From assembly GCA_963922205.1 (NCBI GenBank), contig CAWUHX010000097.1, positions 558,001 through 622,000 of the forward strand: a stretch of DNA of 64,000 bases, given 5' to 3'. The stretch's first letter is position 1. Every line of letters starts with the position of its first letter. Below the pieces are notes generated by a model. It did no database searches and was not told the origin of the DNA. It was given only the letters and a program-made list of their open reading frames with translations. The stretch is from Romanomermis culicivorax. Its lineage: Eukaryota; Nematoda; Enoplea; Mermithida; Mermithidae. The translations under genes were made by a program, and so were the position numbers. Below, in pieces: positions 1 through 10,059 of this stretch.

Positions 1-700
1 GACCGTACATGAGTTCAAAGGGCGAGTACCCTGTTGACTCATTCATGCTGATATTGACGGCAAACACAGCATATGGCAGGTGTTCATCCCAATCGGTATG
101 TCCTTGATGAACATACATACGTAGCCATGTGGCTAGCGTCTGATTAGCTCTTTCCACTTCGCCGTTGGTTATCGGATGATAGGCGGTAGAGTGGATTTTC
201 TTCGTTGCGCAGATCGCAGTGATCTCAGTCATCAGTTTTGATGTGAAATCAGTGCCACGATCTGACTGAAGAATCTGCGGTGCCCCGTGCCGGCAGACAA
301 TTTGCGTTACAAACAGCCGGGCTATGGTGTGCGCAGTGATGTCCGGAGTAGCAAAAGCTTCGACCCATTTTGTAAAGTAGTCGATAAAGACTACGATGAA
401 ACGGTTGCCAGCTTCGCTAGTGGTCATTGGTCCCATACAGTCGACACCTACCCGGTGAAACGGTCCCGTGATGGTGATAGGTTTCAGGGTCGCAGTGGTT
501 TTCTGTCGAGCGGGCTTATTCCGTTGGTAAAGATCACACCGCTGACAGAAGGACTTGACATCCCGACTGAGGGAGGGCCAGTGGTATCTGCGAGCAATGA
601 GCCGCGCAGTACGTTTAGCACCAAAATGTCCAGCTAAGATGTCATCATGATGGGCCCGGATAATGGTAGTAACCATGGATCTGGGTATGACGATCTTATT
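1..700 (-). other. Integrase domain (zinc-binding head and DDE core), truncated by window edge
   Basis: An HH-CC zinc motif ([11 protein letters not shown] to [12 protein letters not shown], about 640-520) is followed by the catalytic core: VDCMGP (first Asp, about 455), [23 protein letters not shown] (second Asp, about 265) and [10 protein letters not shown] (Glu, about 165). The last residues in the window are YSPFELMYG. The C-terminal DNA-binding part, polyprotein stop and 3' LTR lie outside. The spacing is typical of Ty3/Gypsy integrases. Confidence 0.92.
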
Positions 701-3700
701 GGACTCGCCTGTCCATTTCTGTAGAATGTTATCCAACAGATGGTAGCCTCGCACATCATTCTGGTCGCCCAGAGGCTTAAGAGAGCGAATGATGTCGGCT
801 AACTCCGGATCCTCCAGCTGAGCAGCGAAAAGGTCGGGGTGCTGCGCACCGACGGATATCTCGGCATAAGACTCTGATCGTACCGGGCGCTCCGCGCCAA
901 CAGTGATCGGTGCTGAATTACTTGAACGCGCCAGGTGCTGCACACCATCGGTCAAGGTCCTTGATCTAGCCAGGTGCTGCGCACCATCGGTGATCATCAT
1001 GACATGCCCCTCAGGTCTGTAAAGGGGAGTATCATCAATACTCTGACCGGTGAGGGAGTTAGGATCCGGCAGGCGTGATAATGCGTCAGCATTACCATTA
1101 GACTGACCTTTTCGCGGCCGAATTGTCAGTTTGAATTCGGCGAGCGCGAGTCCCCACCGAGCGATCCGAGCAGAGGGGTTAGGCTTCTCCAACACTGCTT
1201 TGACCGCGGTATGGTCAGTCTGAACAACCACCTCGTGTTGGAAGAGGTATGGTCGAAAGTGCTTGACGAAATGGACAACAGCGAGAGTCTCCAGTTCTGT
1301 AATGGAGTAGTTTTTCTCGGCCGCTGTTAACCCTCGGCTGGCGTACGCGACAGGATGGTCGTATCCATGTTCGTCTAACTGGCTAAGAACCGCTCCTATC
1401 CCCGAAATACTTGCATCAGTTTGAAGGATAAAGGATTTCGAAAAGTCCGGATGGCGCAGGATAGGAGGGTTGGTCAGCAGGCGGCGGAGTTCATCGAACG
1501 CCTCCTGCTGAGGTTTTGACCACTGGAAAGTAGTTTCCTTCCGTAAGAGCTTGGTGAGTGGCTCGCTGAGCCGGGCACAACCAGGGATGAAACGCCTGTA
1601 GTAAGACACGAGGCCTAGGAAGGACTTGATGTCTTTGGCGTTTTGTGGAATGGGTAGGTTTTGGACGGCGGCCAGCTTGGCTTGGTCAGGTTCTAGGCCG
1701 CTCTGTGAGATGCGATAGCCTAGGTATTCTACCTCTGAGTGCGAGAATTTGCACTTGCTCAGTCTGAGCTTCATTCCACCCCGGCGAAGACGGGCGAACA
1801 CATCTGCCAGGCGCTCAAGCATTTGGGTGTGAGAGTTCCCGAACACCAAAATGTCGTCGAGATAAGTCAGAACCGTGCGCCATTGGATTCCAGTAAGGAG
1901 GAGGTCCATAAGGCATTGAAATGTCCCTGGCCCGTTGCATAAACCGAAAGGCAAATAGTTGAATTCGTAAAGTCCAATAGGTGTATTAAAAGCCGTCTTT
2001 TCCTTATCCGCCTCGGCAATCGGGATTGACCAATAAGCATTAGCCTGGTCAAGGGTAGTGAAATACTTCATACCCTTGAGTGTGTCGAGGATGTCATCTA
2101 TCCGCGGGAGAGGGTAGACATCCTTTTTCGTGACCTCGTTAAGACCACGAAAGTCAACACACATACGGTGAGAACCGTTTTTCTTGCGCACCAGGACAGT
2201 ATTAGTAGCCCACGGAGACGTGCTGGGCCGAATAATACCTTTCTCCTGGAGCGCCTTGACCTCTTGCATGATGAGATCCTTCTCCTTAGGTGAGGACCGG
2301 TAAGGAAAACGGCGGACTGGGCGGGCATCGCCCGTGCTGATTTCGTGCTGGACGAGATCAGTGGAACCTGTGTCCTTTTCATCAAGAGCATAAAGGTCGG
2401 TGTATGCAACCAGCAGATCGAGTAAGGCTGCCCGGTCCCGAGGGGAGATGTCCGGTGAGATTACAGCATTGGCCTCGACCCACTGACGATCGAGGACGGT
2501 GTCTGAGTCGACCGGTGATTCCCGTGAGGGCTCACTATGCATCTGCACATGACCGATGGTCGTGTGCGGGTAGAGAACCACGGAATGAGTACTCGGGTTG
2601 ACTACCTGAAGTGGTATGTGACCGTTGGTCACGGTACTCACACTTCCAGCAAAATATACGTGTTTTTGAGATCCGGTGAGGTGCTTCGGAAAGAAGGCCA
2701 CCTCAGGCACGTTCGTATAGATTGGTGGGACCGGGACAGTGAATCGTGTCAGGGAGCGCGGCTCTAGAATTACCAAGTCCTTCAGGGGCAAAGCGCCGCG
2801 GGCAGAAGGTGGACTGTGGATGAGACCGTCACAGGGAATTCTACTTTCCTTGAACTGGAGGAAGGATTTCTCCCAGTTCAAGCTGACACAATTGAACCGG
2901 CCAAGGAAGTTGGTTCCAAGGACCAGTTCAGCTGAACAGTTCTCCTGTATTTGGACCTGAATCCCTTCAGAGACATCAGCCACTGTAACTGTGATGTAGG
3001 CTGCTCCTAGCAGTGGGATCGGGGACCCATTGGCTGCGATAGGACGTGCCCTGGTTGGTGATAGTGACAAGTTGGGCAGCTGGGCCGCTAACTTGTGGTC
3101 CAGGAGTGAGAAAACAGCTCCTGTGTCGACCAGTGCCTTCGCTTCTACCCAGTTGTTGAGGAGAACTTTGATATGGGGTGTCCGGATATCATTTGGGTAA
3201 AAAGCCGTGACCACATGACCGGAATCAGGTGTGGTGGCACCACTAGCGTGTTTGGTCTTACCGGACCGCTTTGGAATTGGCAGTCCCGTACGACGTAGAA
3301 GACCTACTAGAGCGTATCCGACGGAGGGTTCCGGGTCATTCAGAAGGGTGGACTCATCCTGCACCGTTAGTACGTGGTCTGAGTGATCCTTCGGACTCTG
3401 AGTAGCTCCTAGTGATTCAACCTCGGTGTCCGATAGCGGAGGCGCGTTTGGCACGGGTGATGTCGGAGCATCTGAATCACTTGGCTCACGGTATCGGCCC
3501 TTCTCTAGCGTAACTGGAGAGGTTCCAGGCGGAGGTCGAGGGCAACCTGACCCGTGCAAGGTCGACAGATGACGACTTGCCCGTCTAGAAGAGGCCCGGG
3601 ATCCCCTGGTTGACCCACGTGATGAGGCAACTGAGGAGGCCCGTGAGTGTGGCCGAGAGATGGACGAAGCCCTGGACCGCGATCGTGATCCCGACCTGTG

Positions 3701-6700
3701 TGAGTTTCGCGAGAGAGCACGGGTGTTCTCCCACCAGGGGTCGATCTGGTCAATCTCCGGCGTGGTCAGCAGGAGGGGTAATTCTACCGCGTCCAGCCGA
3801 CAAACATTACGTTGGTAGTCAAACATAATGTTCTTGAACTGTTCTAAGAAGTCCAGTCCGAGTATGAGGTCAACAGGTGCCCAGAAGGGAGACGTAGTCT
3901 TGCACACATGGAGATGTACATCGATCCGTGTGTTCGGCTGGCGGTTTCCGGGCAACATGATTTCATATGGTCCCGAAAGAATGGTATGAACGGCTTTACC
4001 ATTGATGCTCATCAATGGGTTAAAGTCGTGATGTTGCTGGAAGGCCATGACCGCCTCCGGACTTTCTTTAGCCAAGGCCTTATGAAGACGTTGGCTAATG
4101 ATAGTGCATGGGCAACCCGTGTCAAGGAAAGCAGGAGTTTCCTTGGTGTCCAGCAGCACGACGAAGCACGGTGTGATTCGGTCAAGCTGGGAGGGCACAT
4201 CGTTTTGCACGTAGTGAAAACCGATCCAGCGTTGGACTTTACGGTAAAGACCCAACGGGGAGAAACGGCTAACAAACCGGACCTGTTTGCTCCGCAGACG
4301 GTAGCTGAGATAATAAGATACACCAAGATAGGCAAGGTATCCGGCACCGATCAGCACTGTCAGGGTAATTAGGATGTTAAAGATCAGCTGGACCGGCCCG
4401 CTCAGGACAGCATGCAAGCCCTGGGCGAGGGTGTGTTGTTGACCCGTAATAACATGGTTTGCTGCCAAACCGACACCTTCCAGAGAGGCCTTGATATCGG
4501 TTCCTACCCCTGCAAAGGCCTGGTAGATGGCGTCTGGTTGCAGGGATAGACCAGCGGTAAAGTTTACCAGCCGGTTTAATACCGCTTCAATTTGCTCAGT
4601 CTTGTAAACGTACTGTTTAAAGAAGGCAAAGTTTGAAGGGGTCATCGCCAACTGGTCATGGAAGAGCGCCGGTGCCTCAAAGTGAGTGATGTTGAAACGC
4701 TGCTTCCAGAAGAGTTCCAGTGGGATGTGGCTCACATGGACCGCGCCAGACTCAGTAAACCAGCCCCAGCGATTTCGGAAAATCCCTGTAAAGTGGTGAT
4801 GACACGGCACAATTGGGCTAGATTTAATGAGATCCGGGCCACCGGGGGTGGCGAAGTAGATGGTGCCGCCAACCTGTACAGGTAAGTACTTGTAGCAAAC
4901 ATTCCCCACCCGGTACGAGTGATAAACGTAGGTGGCGTTGACCTTCTGACACGGCCATATTGTCAGCGTATCGCCTGTGAATTCCGCCGTCAGGTCATTC
5001 CTCTGGAGGAATGCCCGGGCACCCAGGGTAGGGTCGAAGCGAAGCAACTGCCAAGTCAGATCAAGATAGCATTGAGCGTGAGAGCAGAGCTCAAGCCACG
5101 TGAACCGGAAACCGTTAATTTCCGACTCCTTAATCTGCTGAGCCAGATAGTTCAGTTTGGCATTGACAGGATCTGGACGGCTGTCCGTTGCCACTCTGAA
5201 CAAGTTTTGGGTCAAATTGTATCTCCCGTGGATGCGAAGGAGAAGACCCTGATCCGTCCGGACTGAGGTGGAACGTAGTTCTGGGCACAGTTGGAAGACA
5301 CGGGAGTTTCCTGGGATCTTGAGGGCAACCTGTAGATCATCGATGATGACGTGGTTCCCTGACATGGACGCAGTGTAATTTCCCTTGGGGTGATAATGAC
5401 ACCGCGCCGTGAAGTTTTGTGCAGGCCAGACAATGACCCCGTCTAGAGTAGTGCACTGGCCTGCAGTGGGACTGCATCCACCTACATCGCCTAAGGTGCT
5501 TAGGGCCGTAGTGCCGTCCCACGAAGCGACTTGTCCCTCCTCGATGAAGAGGTTAGTCACTGTCTTGCAGACGTCGCTGCAGCACCATTCGTACATCACT
5601 TCCAATGTTTGGTTTGTGCTATAAAAGCCAGGGCGAATGCCGACAAGTTTTTGTGAACCAAACATCTTAGTGCGATGTGCTAGCGTGCATGCCGCAGGCG
5701 CTAAGTGCTGAGTGGTAATGACGTCTGCAGTGATGCCCCTAGAGCCGAAGAAACCAGTGTTGGTGCAGACTTTGCGGGAGCGCAATGTGCATTTCCACGC
5801 TGTGGCTGTAATCGGGTCTGAGCTAGGGACATACACCGTAACATTCATGCGCCGCGGGCTCCATGAAGATTGCGGTGGTTTACACTCTACACGCTGGGGT
5901 AACTCAAGTGGATGTCCGCTTCTTGAGAGACCGCAAAATTGATACTGAGCCGCCGGTGCTGACAAACTCACCCCTAGAAACAGTGATGCTACCAAGGTCA
6001 ATTTTATTGTCAAAAACAACTGTACAAACGTAATTTGTAAGTGTTCACTGAATTTCACAAATCTGGCCTGAGGGGCAGTGTCAGATTTCTTCTTCGTCGC
6101 TGTCGGACGAGATTGGTTCCTGGCCGGGGAAATCGAGGACCAATCCACCGCACGGGTGGATTTCCCGGAGGATACCGATTTTTGGCGACCGTGGGGCGAC
6201 TGCCGTTGGGAACGGGGATTCCTCAACGATGCTGACATCTTCGTTAACCGGACGTAAGGTCTCGTCGACGGCCATGTGTTCGACGACGGGCGACTTGGTC
6301 GCGGCGGTCGGAGATGTCGTTTGGGCTGGTGCCGGCGATTTGACCTGGGCTGTTGCCGACGATGTATGTTGGGCTGTTGCCGGCAGTGTAGGATCATTTG
6401 CGGGTTCCTTGGCCGGGGGCGAGGAAGCAGTAATGTCCATTTTCGTTGGCGATGTCGCGGCAACAGGTGGTGCTGCTGCCGGTGATGTAGCGGCGGCAGC
6501 AGGCAGGAGGATCCGACTGGCCTGTTCGACTGCTCGGCGGACGGCATCGACTGAAGGCGAGGATGGCTCCCCGTCCAATAAGAACTTCTCGACGGGCGAG
6601 ATGGTGATAGTCCCATTGGCAATGAACTCGAGTGCCCGTCGGGCGACGTCGGGTCGTAAGAGGCGCATTGAGACGGGTGCTGCAAGCACGACGTCGGCGG

Positions 6701-8623
6701 CCGTGAGCGCTTCGACATTCGATGGCTCGTTGAGCAGAGTCCACAGCAAATGCGGGTATTTCTTGGCCAGGTCGACTGACCAGATGGCCAACATCGCGTC
6801 TTGGACGGGCGATGGCGCTGTGAACAAGAAATCGATAGAGTCGTGGACTGAGATAGATTCCTGGTTCCTACTCTAGGATCACCTGAAGAAGAAGGTAGTA
6901 TACCTGACAAATTCATGGGCTCGACCTGGTCGAGGACTTCCGTAGCCGAATCCGTGGGGATCGAAGGCGGTGGTCCTGGAGGGACGATGCGGGCCGGTGG
7001 CGCCGAAGACGTCGTATTCGCGGCCGGAGCTGGCTCGGCAGTCTTAATTTTAGGAATGTGATACGATGCGAGGATGTTAGCGTGGCCAACAAACTGCGGT
7101 GTCGTCGAGGGGTCCAGAGTGACCGGCATCGCATACTTTGGTGGTGGTGGTGGCAGCGGTATGTCCGATACGTTTATCGGTACGGGTACCTGGGCTGCTT
7201 GGACCACTGAAAATCCAATACTGATTACGCAGACAGGATAACACTGTTGTGAAGAATCTGTCAGGTGTTCAGCAAGTGCCTCATCATCCAGGTCAAGAGG
7301 ATCTGGATGAGGAGGGCCATCGGTAGCTCCAACGGCGTTGTTGCGGCGTATGGACTGCCGATATTGGTTTCCTATCCCGTTGGGAGGGTGATAACCATTT
7401 CTCTGATGATACACATTTGTCCCCTGGGAAGAATAACCAGTATCTTGGTAGACATTCTCACCTGTGTTTGCCGGATTGCGCTGCGGACAGGCAGTTGATC
7501 GGTGCACTCGCACTTGACAACAATGAGGGCATGGCCTATCACATCGGTCCGTGGGGTGGGCACGTGTACGGCAAAAATAACAGCGACCACCGTTAGCGGC
7601 GTTGTTACCGGGAGCGGCACCGGTGGGACGCTGGGCCCGGCAGTCGGCGTCGCTATGTGTACACAGTCCGTGGAAGGAGCACGTTTGAAGGTGTGCTCCC
7701 GACAAGCGTCGCCCGGCGGACTGATTTGGTGTCGACGGCTGTGGAGGCGACGTCTGTTGGATTGGCGTGGGTGCACGTTGCTGGGCCGTGAGCTTCGTTA
7801 CGTGGGCCGTGAGCCTGGCCATTTCCTGTTTCAAGCGGCGAACCTCATCGGCGGAGGATGACGACGTTGGAGCGTTGCTCTGACGACCGTTTGCGCTTCT
7901 GTTAGGCATTTCGGGATTATATCCGGCGTGTTTAGGTTCTGAAGAGAAAACGGCGTTAGATGGAGCAGTGTACCGGATCTCGTCCCGAAAGATTTGGGAT
8001 TCTGCGTAACAGGCTGCCTTGAGTGTCTCTTCAAGAGTCGTGAACTCCCTAAACTTGATACTATCTCGGAGGACCGGCTTCAGTCCCCGCAGAAAGATAG
8101 GTTTGATGATAGAATCTCGGACATCCGTCGCGAGATCTGGATACGCTACCCTGGATAGTCTCTTGAGGTGCTCAAGGTAGACTATCGCGGACTCTGTCGG
8201 CTTCTGCAGTCGATCTTGGATCAGCTGCTGATGCAGGTCAGAGTCGCGCCCTACCGGAAAATCTCTCCGTAGAAAAGCCGTAAACTCTTCGTAGCGGGTA
8301 GGTATTGGAGTGCTGCTGCTAAAGTCCTGGTAGGAGGCGAGAGCAGGACCCGTGAGGCATGACTCCAGAAAAGCGATTTTATACGCATGATCCGTTTCGC
8401 TTACACCCTGGAGTGTAAAGAAACGAGTAAGATGCGACATAAAATCGGTGATAGACTCACCAAAAGCACCGGAGAAGGTGGGAGGGGCCATAAAGCTGGA
8501 CACGGGAGGGTGCCTCCGACCATTCATGGCCTCTAACTTTTGGTTGAGGGGTCCAAGAGCATTCTCAAATGCTGCCTGGACTTTGTTCTCGATCTGTGAA
8601 GGGAGATCAGCTTCTGACTTCAT
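1..8623 (-). CDS. Ty3/Gypsy-class retroelement polyprotein (Gag-glycoprotein-like-PR-PR-RT-RH-IN), partial at 3' end
   Basis: I followed the minus-strand frame whose codons start at coordinates equal to 1 modulo 3. It has no stop from about 8786 to the window edge in the stretches I read codon by codon (2521-6900 and the gag segment), and RT and IN motifs continue in the same frame. The first ATG is at 8623, giving at least 2,874 codons, much longer than an ordinary Gag-Pol. The order is retrotransposon Gag (about 8623-7700), Cys/His knuckles, proline-rich linker, glycoprotein-like domain, two retropepsin cores, reverse transcriptase, RNase H and integrase. The catalytic motifs are intact (YLDD in RT, DTG twice in PR, D-D-E in IN), so this looks like a recent and perhaps active copy. 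The 5' LTR should lie to the right and the 3' LTR is outside the window. LTR limits and the tRNA primer site could not be fixed. Confidence 0.9.
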   Translation of the reverse strand, partial: MKSEADLPSQIENKVQAAFENALGPLNQKLEAMNGRRHPPVSSFMAPPTFSGAFGESITDFMSHLTRFFTLQGVSETDHAYKIAFLESCLTGPALASYQDFSSSTPIPTRYEEFTAFLRRDFPVGRDSDLHQQLIQDRLQKPTESAIVYLEHLKRLSRVAYPDLATDVRDSIIKPIFLRGLKPVLRDSIKFREFTTLEETLKAACYAESQIFRDEIRYTAPSNAVFSSEPKHAGYNPEMPNRSANGRQSNAPTSSSSADEVRRLKQEMARLTAHVTKLTAQQRAPTPIQQTSPPQPSTPNQSAGRRLSGAHLQTCSFHGLCTHSDADCRAQRPTGAAPGNNAANGGRCYFCRTRAHPTDRCDRPCPHCCQVRVHRSTACPQRNPANTGENVYQDTGYSSQGTNVYHQRNGYHPPNGIGNQYRQSIRRNNAVGATDGPPHPDPLDLDDEALAEHLTDSSQQCYPVCVISIGFSVVQAAQVPVPINVSDIPLPPPPPKYAMPVTLDPSTTPQFVGHANILASYHIPKIKTAEPAPAANTTSSAPPARIVPPGPPPSIPTDSATEVLDQVEPMNLSGILPSSSGDPRVGTRNLSQSTTLSISCSQRHRPSKTRCWPSGQSTWPRNTRICCGLCSTSHRMSKRSRPPTSCLQHPSQCASYDPTSPDGHSSSLPMGLSPSRPSRSSYWTGSHPRLQSMPSAEQSNRPVGSSCLLPPLHHRQQHHLLPRHRQRKWTLLLPRPRPRNPQMILHCRQQPNIHRRQQPRSNRRHQPKRHLRPPRPSRPSSNTWPSTRPYVRLTKMSASLRNPRSQRQSPHGRQKSVSSGKSTRAVDWSSISPARNQSRPTATKKKSDTAPQARFVKFSEHLQITFVQLFLTIKLTLVASLFLGVSLSAPAAQYQFCGLSRSGHPLELPQRVECKPPQSSWSPRRMNVTVYVPSSDPITATAWKCTLRSRKVCTNTGFFGSRGITADVITTQHLAPAACTLAHRTKMFGSQKLVGIRPGFYSTNQTLEVMYEWCCSDVCKTVTNLFIEEGQVASWDGTTALSTLGDVGGCSPTAGQCTTLDGVIVWPAQNFTARCHYHPKGNYTASMSGNHVIIDDLQVALKIPGNSRVFQLCPELRSTSVRTDQGLLLRIHGRYNLTQNLFRVATDSRPDPVNAKLNYLAQQIKESEINGFRFTWLELCSHAQCYLDLTWQLLRFDPTLGARAFLQRNDLTAEFTGDTLTIWPCQKVNATYVYHSYRVGNVCYKYLPVQVGGTIYFATPGGPDLIKSSPIVPCHHHFTGIFRNRWGWFTESGAVHVSHIPLELFWKQRFNITHFEAPALFHDQLAMTPSNFAFFKQYVYKTEQIEAVLNRLVNFTAGLSLQPDAIYQAFAGVGTDIKASLEGVGLAANHVITGQQHTLAQGLHAVLSGPVQLIFNILITLTVLIGAGYLAYLGVSYYLSYRLRSKQVRFVSRFSPLGLYRKVQRWIGFHYVQNDVPSQLDRITPCFVVLLDTKETPAFLDTGCPCTIISQRLHKALAKESPEAVMAFQQHHDFNPLMSINGKAVHTILSGPYEIMLPGNRQPNTRIDVHLHVCKTTSPFWAPVDLILGLDFLEQFKNIMFDYQRNVCRLDAVELPLLLTTPEIDQIDPWWENTRALSRNSHRSGSRSRSRASSISRPHSRASSVASSRGSTRGSRASSRRASRHLSTLHGSGCPRPPPGTSPVTLEKGRYREPSDSDAPTSPVPNAPPLSDTEVESLGATQSPKDHSDHVLTVQDESTLLNDPEPSVGYALVGLLRRTGLPIPKRSGKTKHASGATTPDSGHVVTAFYPNDIRTPHIKVLLNNWVEAKALVDTGAVFSLLDHKLAAQLPNLSLSPTRARPIAANGSPIPLLGAAYITVTVADVSEGIQVQIQENCSAELVLGTNFLGRFNCVSLNWEKSFLQFKESRIPCDGLIHSPPSARGALPLKDLVILEPRSLTRFTVPVPPIYTNVPEVAFFPKHLTGSQKHVYFAGSVSTVTNGHIPLQVVNPSTHSVVLYPHTTIGHVQMHSEPSRESPVDSDTVLDRQWVEANAVISPDISPRDRAALLDLLVAYTDLYALDEKDTGSTDLVQHEISTGDARPVRRFPYRSSPKEKDLIMQEVKALQEKGIIRPSTSPWATNTVLVRKKNGSHRMCVDFRGLNEVTKKDVYPLPRIDDILDTLKGMKYFTTLDQANAYWSIPIAEADKEKTAFNTPIGLYEFNYLPFGLCNGPGTFQCLMDLLLTGIQWRTVLTYLDDILVFGNSHTQMLERLADVFARLRRGGMKLRLSKCKFSHSEVEYLGYRISQSGLEPDQAKLAAVQNLPIPQNAKDIKSFLGLVSYYRRFIPGCARLSEPLTKLLRKETTFQWSKPQQEAFDELRRLLTNPPILRHPDFSKSFILQTDASISGIGAVLSQLDEHGYDHPVAYASRGLTAAEKNYSITELETLAVVHFVKHFRPYLFQHEVVVQTDHTAVKAVLEKPNPSARIARWGLALAEFKLTIRPRKGQSNGNADALSRLPDPNSLTGQSIDDTPLYRPEGHVMMITDGAQHLARSRTLTDGVQHLARSSNSAPITVGAERPVRSESYAEISVGAQHPDLFAAQLEDPELADIIRSLKPLGDQNDVRGYHLLDNILQKWTGESNKIVIPRSMVTTIIRAHHDDILAGHFGAKRTARLIARRYHWPSLSRDVKSFCQRCDLYQRNKPARQKTTATLKPITITGPFHRVGVDCMGPMTTSEAGNRFIVVFIDYFTKWVEAFATPDITAHTIARLFVTQIVCRHGAPQILQSDRGTDFTSKLMTEITAICATKKIHSTAYHPITNGEVERANQTLATWLRMYVHQGHTDWDEHLPYAVFAVNISMNESTGYSPFELMYG
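845..1020 (-). repeat. Coding tandem repeat between RNase H and integrase
   Basis: The plus-strand words GCCAGGTGCTGCGCACCATCGG and close variants recur about three to four times at 40-60 nt spacing. In the polyprotein frame they encode a degenerate peptide repeat around (T/V)(D/G)GAQHLARS. It expands the tether between RNase H and integrase and keeps the frame. This is probably slippage within a disordered linker. Confidence 0.6.
1080..2500 (-). other. Reverse transcriptase and RNase H domains
   Basis: Clear Ty3/Gypsy RT blocks run right to left: [27 protein letters not shown] (about 2200-2150), [38 protein letters not shown] and the active-site [10 protein letters not shown] (about 1870-1845). 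The connection block [11 protein letters not shown] follows. RNase H starts at [16 protein letters not shown] (first Asp near 1410), with [10 protein letters not shown] (Glu) and [10 protein letters not shown] (Asp). All catalytic acidic residues checked are present. The function is copying the element RNA to DNA in the particle. Confidence 0.92.
2880..3160 (-). other. Second retropepsin-like protease core (PR2), next to RT
   Basis: [16 protein letters not shown] (DTG at about 3130-3122) is followed by [12 protein letters not shown] (about 2930-2895), again a DTG plus hydrophobic-hydrophobic-G pair with normal spacing. This core has the expected place immediately upstream of RT in Ty3/Gypsy elements and is the best candidate for the working Pol protease. 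It differs clearly from PR1, so an old duplication or separate acquisition is more likely than a recent copy. Confidence 0.75.
3560..3730 (-). other. Arg/Ser-rich (RS-like) linker between the two protease cores
   Basis: The polyprotein frame encodes repeated Arg-Ser and Ser-Arg dipeptides over about 55 residues (for example [19 protein letters not shown]), resembling the RS domains of SR splicing factors. RS domains are known to be phosphorylated by SRPK/CLK kinases and to bind RNA or other RS proteins. Whether this one does so is inference. It could also be a flexible linker or a nuclear-entry signal. Confidence 0.6.
3840..4150 (-). other. First retropepsin-like protease core (PR1)
   Basis: Just after the membrane segment and a linker, the polyprotein reads [12 protein letters not shown] (DTG at about 4125-4117) and, about 80 residues later, [11 protein letters not shown] (near 3870). 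A DTG/DSG triad plus a hydrophobic-hydrophobic-G motif is the signature of one retroviral aspartic protease monomer. The active enzyme is a homodimer, so one core per polyprotein is usual. Here a second core lies about 330 codons downstream. Two cysteines next to the DTG are uncommon. The likely role is polyprotein processing, but which core is active cannot be told from sequence. Confidence 0.65.
4290..6050 (-). other. Glycoprotein-like (Env-like) region of the polyprotein
   Basis: In the polyprotein frame a strongly hydrophobic segment lies at about 6040-5945 ([15 protein letters not shown]), resembling a signal peptide. It is followed by about 540 residues rich in cysteine with eight N-X-T sequons: NVT, NQT, NFT, NYT, NLT, NAT, NIT and NFT. 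A long hydrophobic span at about 4400-4310 ([20 protein letters not shown]) fits a membrane anchor, and a basic stretch follows. This is the layout of a secreted or viral-type membrane glycoprotein. I cannot assign it to a named fusion-protein class. Its place between Gag and the proteases is unusual, because env-like genes of LTR elements normally follow pol. It would have to be freed by the element's protease, by host proteases, or by a separate spliced mRNA. Confidence 0.6.
6081..6872 (-). CDS. Overprinted ORF inside the retroelement linker (unknown, acidic C-terminus)
   Basis: A second minus-strand frame (codons starting at 2 modulo 3) is open from just after a TAG at 6873-6875 to a stop at 6081. 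The first in-frame ATG is near 6797 and a TTG lies at 6827. Its product has a compact-looking N-terminal part with alternating hydrophobic and charged residues (for example [17 protein letters not shown]). A long Ala/Pro/Ser/Thr low-complexity part follows, ending in an acidic tail SSDSDEEEI. The overlapping polyprotein frame here is only a basic Ser/Arg/Pro-rich linker. Either this is a genuine second protein, reached by internal initiation, frameshift or splicing (CTTCTTCTTCAG just upstream looks like an acceptor), or the linker is tolerant GC-rich sequence. I do not recognise a family. Confidence 0.4.
   Translation of the reverse strand, partial: SRNQESISVHDSIDFLFTAPSPVQDAMLAIWSVDLAKKYPHLLWTLLNEPSNVEALTAADVVLAAPVSMRLLRPDVARRALEFIANGTITISPVEKFLLDGEPSSPSVDAVRRAVEQASRILLPAAAATSPAAAPPVAATSPTKMDITASSPPAKEPANDPTLPATAQHTSSATAQVKSPAPAQTTSPTAATKSPVVEHMAVDETLRPVNEDVSIVEESPFPTAVAPRSPKIGILREIHPCGGLVLDFPGQEPISSDSDEEEI
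7485..8623 (-). other. Gag capsid/nucleocapsid part of the retroelement polyprotein
   Basis: After the ATG at 8623 comes a short helical lead, then a region with the usual pattern of a Ty3/Gypsy capsid: [26 protein letters not shown] and an amphipathic stretch near [14 protein letters not shown]. This resembles the retrotransposon Gag family (Retrotrans_gag). It is followed by a Gln/Pro-rich spacer and by Cys/His clusters between about 7690 and 7485. [14 protein letters not shown] is a clean C-X2-C-X4-H-X4-C knuckle. [15 protein letters not shown] is a second with five residues before the His. An upstream [14 protein letters not shown] is knuckle-like but irregular. The inferred role is capsid assembly and RNA packaging. 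Confidence 0.85.
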
Positions 8624-8786
8624 GTCCGAGGGTTCGTTTTCCCGTAAGGTGGTTAGAACAGACGTCCTTGCCCGTGAAGCAATTAAGTCAAATTGAATAG
8701 AGAGTGGCTCACTGGTCTGTACAGGCTGGGTACTGAGACGGCAGGAACGACGGGGTGTCTCTATTGTGTAAACTGAAAGTGAGTAC

Positions 8787-10040
8787 TACTTTTGAATTCG
8801 CGGCGAAAGAGCGCGTGAATTCGGAAAACGCGTGCGCGACGGCGTTTGTGACGTAGATTGATTTAGCTTAAGACTAGCGACCACGGAAAGGGAGCTAGAA
8901 TGGAATAGGATTATAAGATGTAAGATCAGAGTACATCAGGGTGACGCAGAAGGGAATTTATCTGGTCGCCCGTGATGGACAGAGGCATGGCCTGAGATAT
9001 GGGGGAATCGATCCCGACCAAAATGTAGGATTGGGGCCTGGACCCGGCAATTAGAATAGATGAAGAGGACAGAAGATCAGATGTAAAAGTAGAGAAGAGG
9101 CGGTTTTCCTGCCGAGAAATAAGGTGACGGATGAACCTGCTCAGGAGGGATTTTTCCTGGAGGTTCGACCGCTGTACTAGTTTACAAACTTTGGGGCGAG
9201 GCGGACTCGTAGCCGGCAAGATCCCACTCACCAGGAGTAGCGCATAAAGTGGCATGAGGTAAAAAAGGATGGGGTCAACTGAAAATGAACTTAAGAGGGA
9301 GCAATAAATAGGGACAAAACTAATTTACAAACCCAGTTATGCAAAGGGAGTCGCGCAGTTACGCAACGGGCCTCACTCGCCAGGAGCGATTGCGATCTCT
9401 GCATAGTGAGACGGACTATACAGGAGGTTCCATGTTGGACGACATTCGCAAGTAGCTTACAGCCGTGTCCGAAACGAAAGCCCGCATTCCGAACAGAACG
9501 GACACTCTCCAGGAGTATTATACACAGCTGGTGGCCGGGTTTGCCGATCACTGAGATGAAGTGAGGTTCGCAGGTCACACAGTAGAAGAGGGAAGGAGCA
9601 CGGGTACCAAGGGTGCTATTCTGACACACTCAGTCAGTTAAAATGAAATACTCTGGATGTTTTGAGGGCGCACCCGAAAACATCTAAGGGATCACGGGTA
9701 CAAGGTGTCCCTGATTGAATATGAGTGTAAAGTATGTATCGAGGCGTACTCAATACCTTCGCTGAGGCGGACTCAACGGTGCCTTATACTTACATGACTA
9801 ATAGAGGGTGGACCGCGGAGGCGGACTCTGGGTCAGTGGCGACTCTAGCGCGGGCATCGTTAAGCCAGTTAACGAAGGCGTTCGAGTGAATGTAATATGA
9901 CAGGGGGTCCTATACACTCTAGGCCCAACCGGAGGCTGTGCCGCGGTCCCTTGGGAACCACTACGGCGGGGACACTAAAGAAGATCTATGTATGACAGCT
10001 CGATGAGATGAAAGAGAATGAGTGAATTTAGATAAGAAAT
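8787..10040. other. Upstream region of the retroelement (leader or LTR candidate), no gene seen
   Basis: The gag frame is closed by a stop near 8786. From there on no convincing coding frame is visible on either strand. The base composition stays GC-balanced like the element rather than like the AT-rich host. Short recurring words are present: GAGGCGGACTC near 9194, 9762 and 9816, and CCAGGAGTA/CCAGGAGCG near 9230, 9380 and 9510. The LTR cannot be delimited because its partner is outside the window. Confidence 0.45.
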
Positions 10041-10059
10041 TTACAAGAAGATTGCCAAA

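Noticed and set aside
3908-4372. Plus-strand frame of 154 codons over the first protease
   Set aside because: It is antisense to clear protease and membrane-segment coding with DTG and LGLDFL motifs; a shadow of the real frame.
6229-6876. Plus-strand frame of 215 codons rich in Ala/Gly/Val opposite the retroelement linker
   Set aside because: It mirrors the overprinted Ala/Pro/Thr-rich minus-strand frame; its composition is that of a complement of GC-rich coding DNA, and it has no start context or family pattern.
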